Positions 21,268 to 22,597 of a stretch of 22,597 nucleotides of DNA are shown piece after piece (the first letter of the stretch is position 1; each line of letters opens with the position of its first letter). The notes below the pieces were generated by a model. That model saw only the letters and a list, made by a program, of their open reading frames with translations, made no database searches and had not been told where the DNA came from. The DNA comes from an uncultured Bacteroidales bacterium (lineage in GTDB: Bacteria > Bacteroidota > Bacteroidia > Bacteroidales > Paludibacteraceae). Location: contig CAKULK010000021.1 of NCBI GenBank assembly GCA_934667275.1, forward strand, positions 1-22,597. Reading direction: 5' to 3'. The position numbers and the translations under genes are program-made.

Positions 21268-22485
21268 TTGTTGAAAGGAAAGCACATATTAGTGGGAATC
21301 AGCGGCGGCATTGCTGCCTACAAGATTCCTGAAATGATACGTCTGCTGCGCAAAGCAGGCGCCGAAGTACAAGTGACAACAACCAAGAATGCCTTGGAGT
21401 TTGTCACTTGTTTGACTTTGCAAACAGTGAGCGGGCACAAGGTCTATTCCGACGTGTTCGCTGCCATCAATGAGCACAGCACTGAGCACATATCTCTACC
21501 CGATTGGGCAGACTTGATGGTGATAGCCCCCGCCACAGCCAACGTGTTGGGCAAGATGGCATCGGGCATCGCCGACGATGCACTCACCACCACATTTGCC
21601 GCAATGCGCAAACCAGTGGTGATTGCCCCTGCGATGAACGACAAGATGTACGAATCGCCAGCCACCCAACATGCTGTTGAGACACTCAAGCAGTGGGACA
21701 ACATCACTATGCTCGACTGCGCCGAAGGCGAACTCGCCTGCGGTACCAGCGGCAAAGGGCGCATGCAAGAGGTGGATACCATTGTGGCTGCAATCGACTA
21801 TGCCCTCACACCCAAGACTTTGGCAGGCAAGCACGTACTTATCACCGCCGGCCCCACAGAAGAATGCATTGACCCTGTGCGATATATCAGCAATGCCTCT
21901 ACCGGAAAAATGGGCTACGCACTTGCCAAAACATGCTTGCGACACGGGGCAAGTGTTACCTTGGTTAGCGGTCCGACCGCATTAAGTCTCGGCAGTTGGC
22001 AGACTTTCGCTCCTCTTATAATCGTGCCTGTAAAAAGCGCGAAAGAAATGTGCGATGCGACAACCGACATATTCGCATCAACAGACATCAGTATTCTCTG
22101 CGCCGCAGTAGCAGATTTCACACCGACTGAAACGGCTATGCAGAAAATCAAAAAGCAACCCGGACAAACGACACTCACACTGACTCTGCAAACCACACAA
22201 GACATTGCCGCCACTCTCGGGCAAAAGAAGTCAGACAAACAAATATTGGTCGGCTTTGCCTTAGAGACCAATAATGAATTGGCAAATGCAGAGCACAAGA
22301 TGCAATCTAAGAATTTAGATATGATTGTGCTCAATTCGCTGCAGGATGCAGGTGCAGGGTTTGGCGTGGACACCAACAAGGTCACCCTACTCTACCCCAA
22401 CGGGACACAAACCCCTATTCCCCTTAGCAGCAAAGACCAAGTGGCAGATGCCATCGTGGCTGCCATAGGACAGATACATCGTTAA
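21268..22485 (+). CDS. coaBC: Bifunctional phosphopantothenoylcysteine decarboxylase/phosphopantothenate-cysteine ligase
   Basis: CoaBC makes 4-phosphopantetheine for coenzyme A in two steps. The 405-residue protein begins at TTG 21268 (MLKGKHILVGISGGIAAYK; no ATG fits). CoaC domain: active His H74 in EHISL, PAMNDKM at 121-127, and the catalytic Cys C158 in GELACGTSGKGRM. CoaB domain: ITAGPTEECIDPVRYISNASTGKMGYALA (192-220), AVADFTPTE, LVGFALETN and DMIVLNSLQDAGAGFGVDTNKVTLL. All key residues are present. It is the last gene in the bamD-rpoZ-coaBC run. The remaining 112 bp of the window show no gene. Confidence 0.97.
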   Translation: MLKGKHILVGISGGIAAYKIPEMIRLLRKAGAEVQVTTTKNALEFVTCLTLQTVSGHKVYSDVFAAINEHSTEHISLPDWADLMVIAPATANVLGKMASGIADDALTTTFAAMRKPVVIAPAMNDKMYESPATQHAVETLKQWDNITMLDCAEGELACGTSGKGRMQEVDTIVAAIDYALTPKTLAGKHVLITAGPTEECIDPVRYISNASTGKMGYALAKTCLRHGASVTLVSGPTALSLGSWQTFAPLIIVPVKSAKEMCDATTDIFASTDISILCAAVADFTPTETAMQKIKKQPGQTTLTLTLQTTQDIAATLGQKKSDKQILVGFALETNNELANAEHKMQSKNLDMIVLNSLQDAGAGFGVDTNKVTLLYPNGTQTPIPLSSKDQVADAIVAAIGQIHR

Positions 22486-22597
22486 GTTATCTGTCATTGA
22501 AAAACATCTATTTCCCACAAGGCAAGTTCAACTTGGAAGTGCAAAAGTAGTGGTTCAAAGGAATATGTTTTATAAGTAGCATGGGTTCTCTCTTGTC

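Overview
The window reads as chromosomal DNA from a member of the Bacteroidota, most likely order Bacteroidales. Three things support this. Nine promoters carry a TAnnTTTG -7 box, and eight of them also have a TTG or TTTG -33 box exactly 20 bp upstream. Ribosome binding sites of the Shine-Dalgarno type are essentially absent. Several genes have Bacteroidota-specific forms: an rpoZ-like omega subunit, a BamD of the Bacteroides type, rSAM/lipoprotein-system lipoproteins, and the linked pairs yicC-gmk-nadD and bamD-rpoZ-coaBC. No tRNA, rRNA, CRISPR array, integrase, transposase or phage gene was seen. I cannot name a genus.

Layout. 1-672 is non-coding and packed with short tandem duplications; it ends in the promoter and leader of tatA. 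673-2330 holds tatA, tatC and a hexapeptide-repeat acetyltransferase. 2351-3359 (minus) is a fucose-isomerase-like gene broken by a frameshift. 3527-6461 is a two-gene operon of a secreted carboxymuconolactone-decarboxylase/cupin protein and a TonB-dependent receptor. 6633-8128 (minus) is a flavodoxin-ferredoxin protein overlapping a short-chain dehydrogenase. 8447-9292 is an aldo/keto reductase, followed by a clear hairpin terminator shared with the convergent ZinT-like gene (9401-10084, minus). 10317-13049 is a run of lipoprotein nitroreductase, prmA and mnmE. 13129-14446 is a tandem set of three lipoprotein genes coupled by ATGA overlaps. 14727-17650 is yicC, an inserted four-helix-bundle gene, gmk and nadD. 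17732-19869 is a small HTH-like protein, an outer-membrane barrel and apbE. 19980-22485 is bamD, rpoZ and coaBC.

How the genes work together. Much of the window is housekeeping: Tat export, tRNA and ribosome modification (mnmE, prmA), nucleotide and cofactor synthesis (gmk, nadD, coaBC, apbE), outer-membrane assembly (bamD) and transcription (rpoZ). Between these lie redox and envelope genes that look like accessory stress or metal functions (CMD-cupin with TonB receptor, aldo/keto reductase, SDR, EFR1-type ferredoxin, nitroreductase, ZinT-like protein).

The most unusual signals are structural. (1) A 618-bp unit (15652-16269) has about 33-bp inverted termini built of 7-bp repeats, encloses only a four-helix-bundle gene, and sits between yicC and gmk. 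(2) The middle lipoprotein gene is an exact hybrid of its two neighbours, made by a 437-bp duplication with an 18-bp homology at the junction. (3) Two classes of periodic repeat recur, with 11-bp and 7-bp periods. The 7-bp class also occurs inside the coding sequence of mnmE. (4) A CCGTAATnnRGG-like motif lies upstream of three separate promoters.
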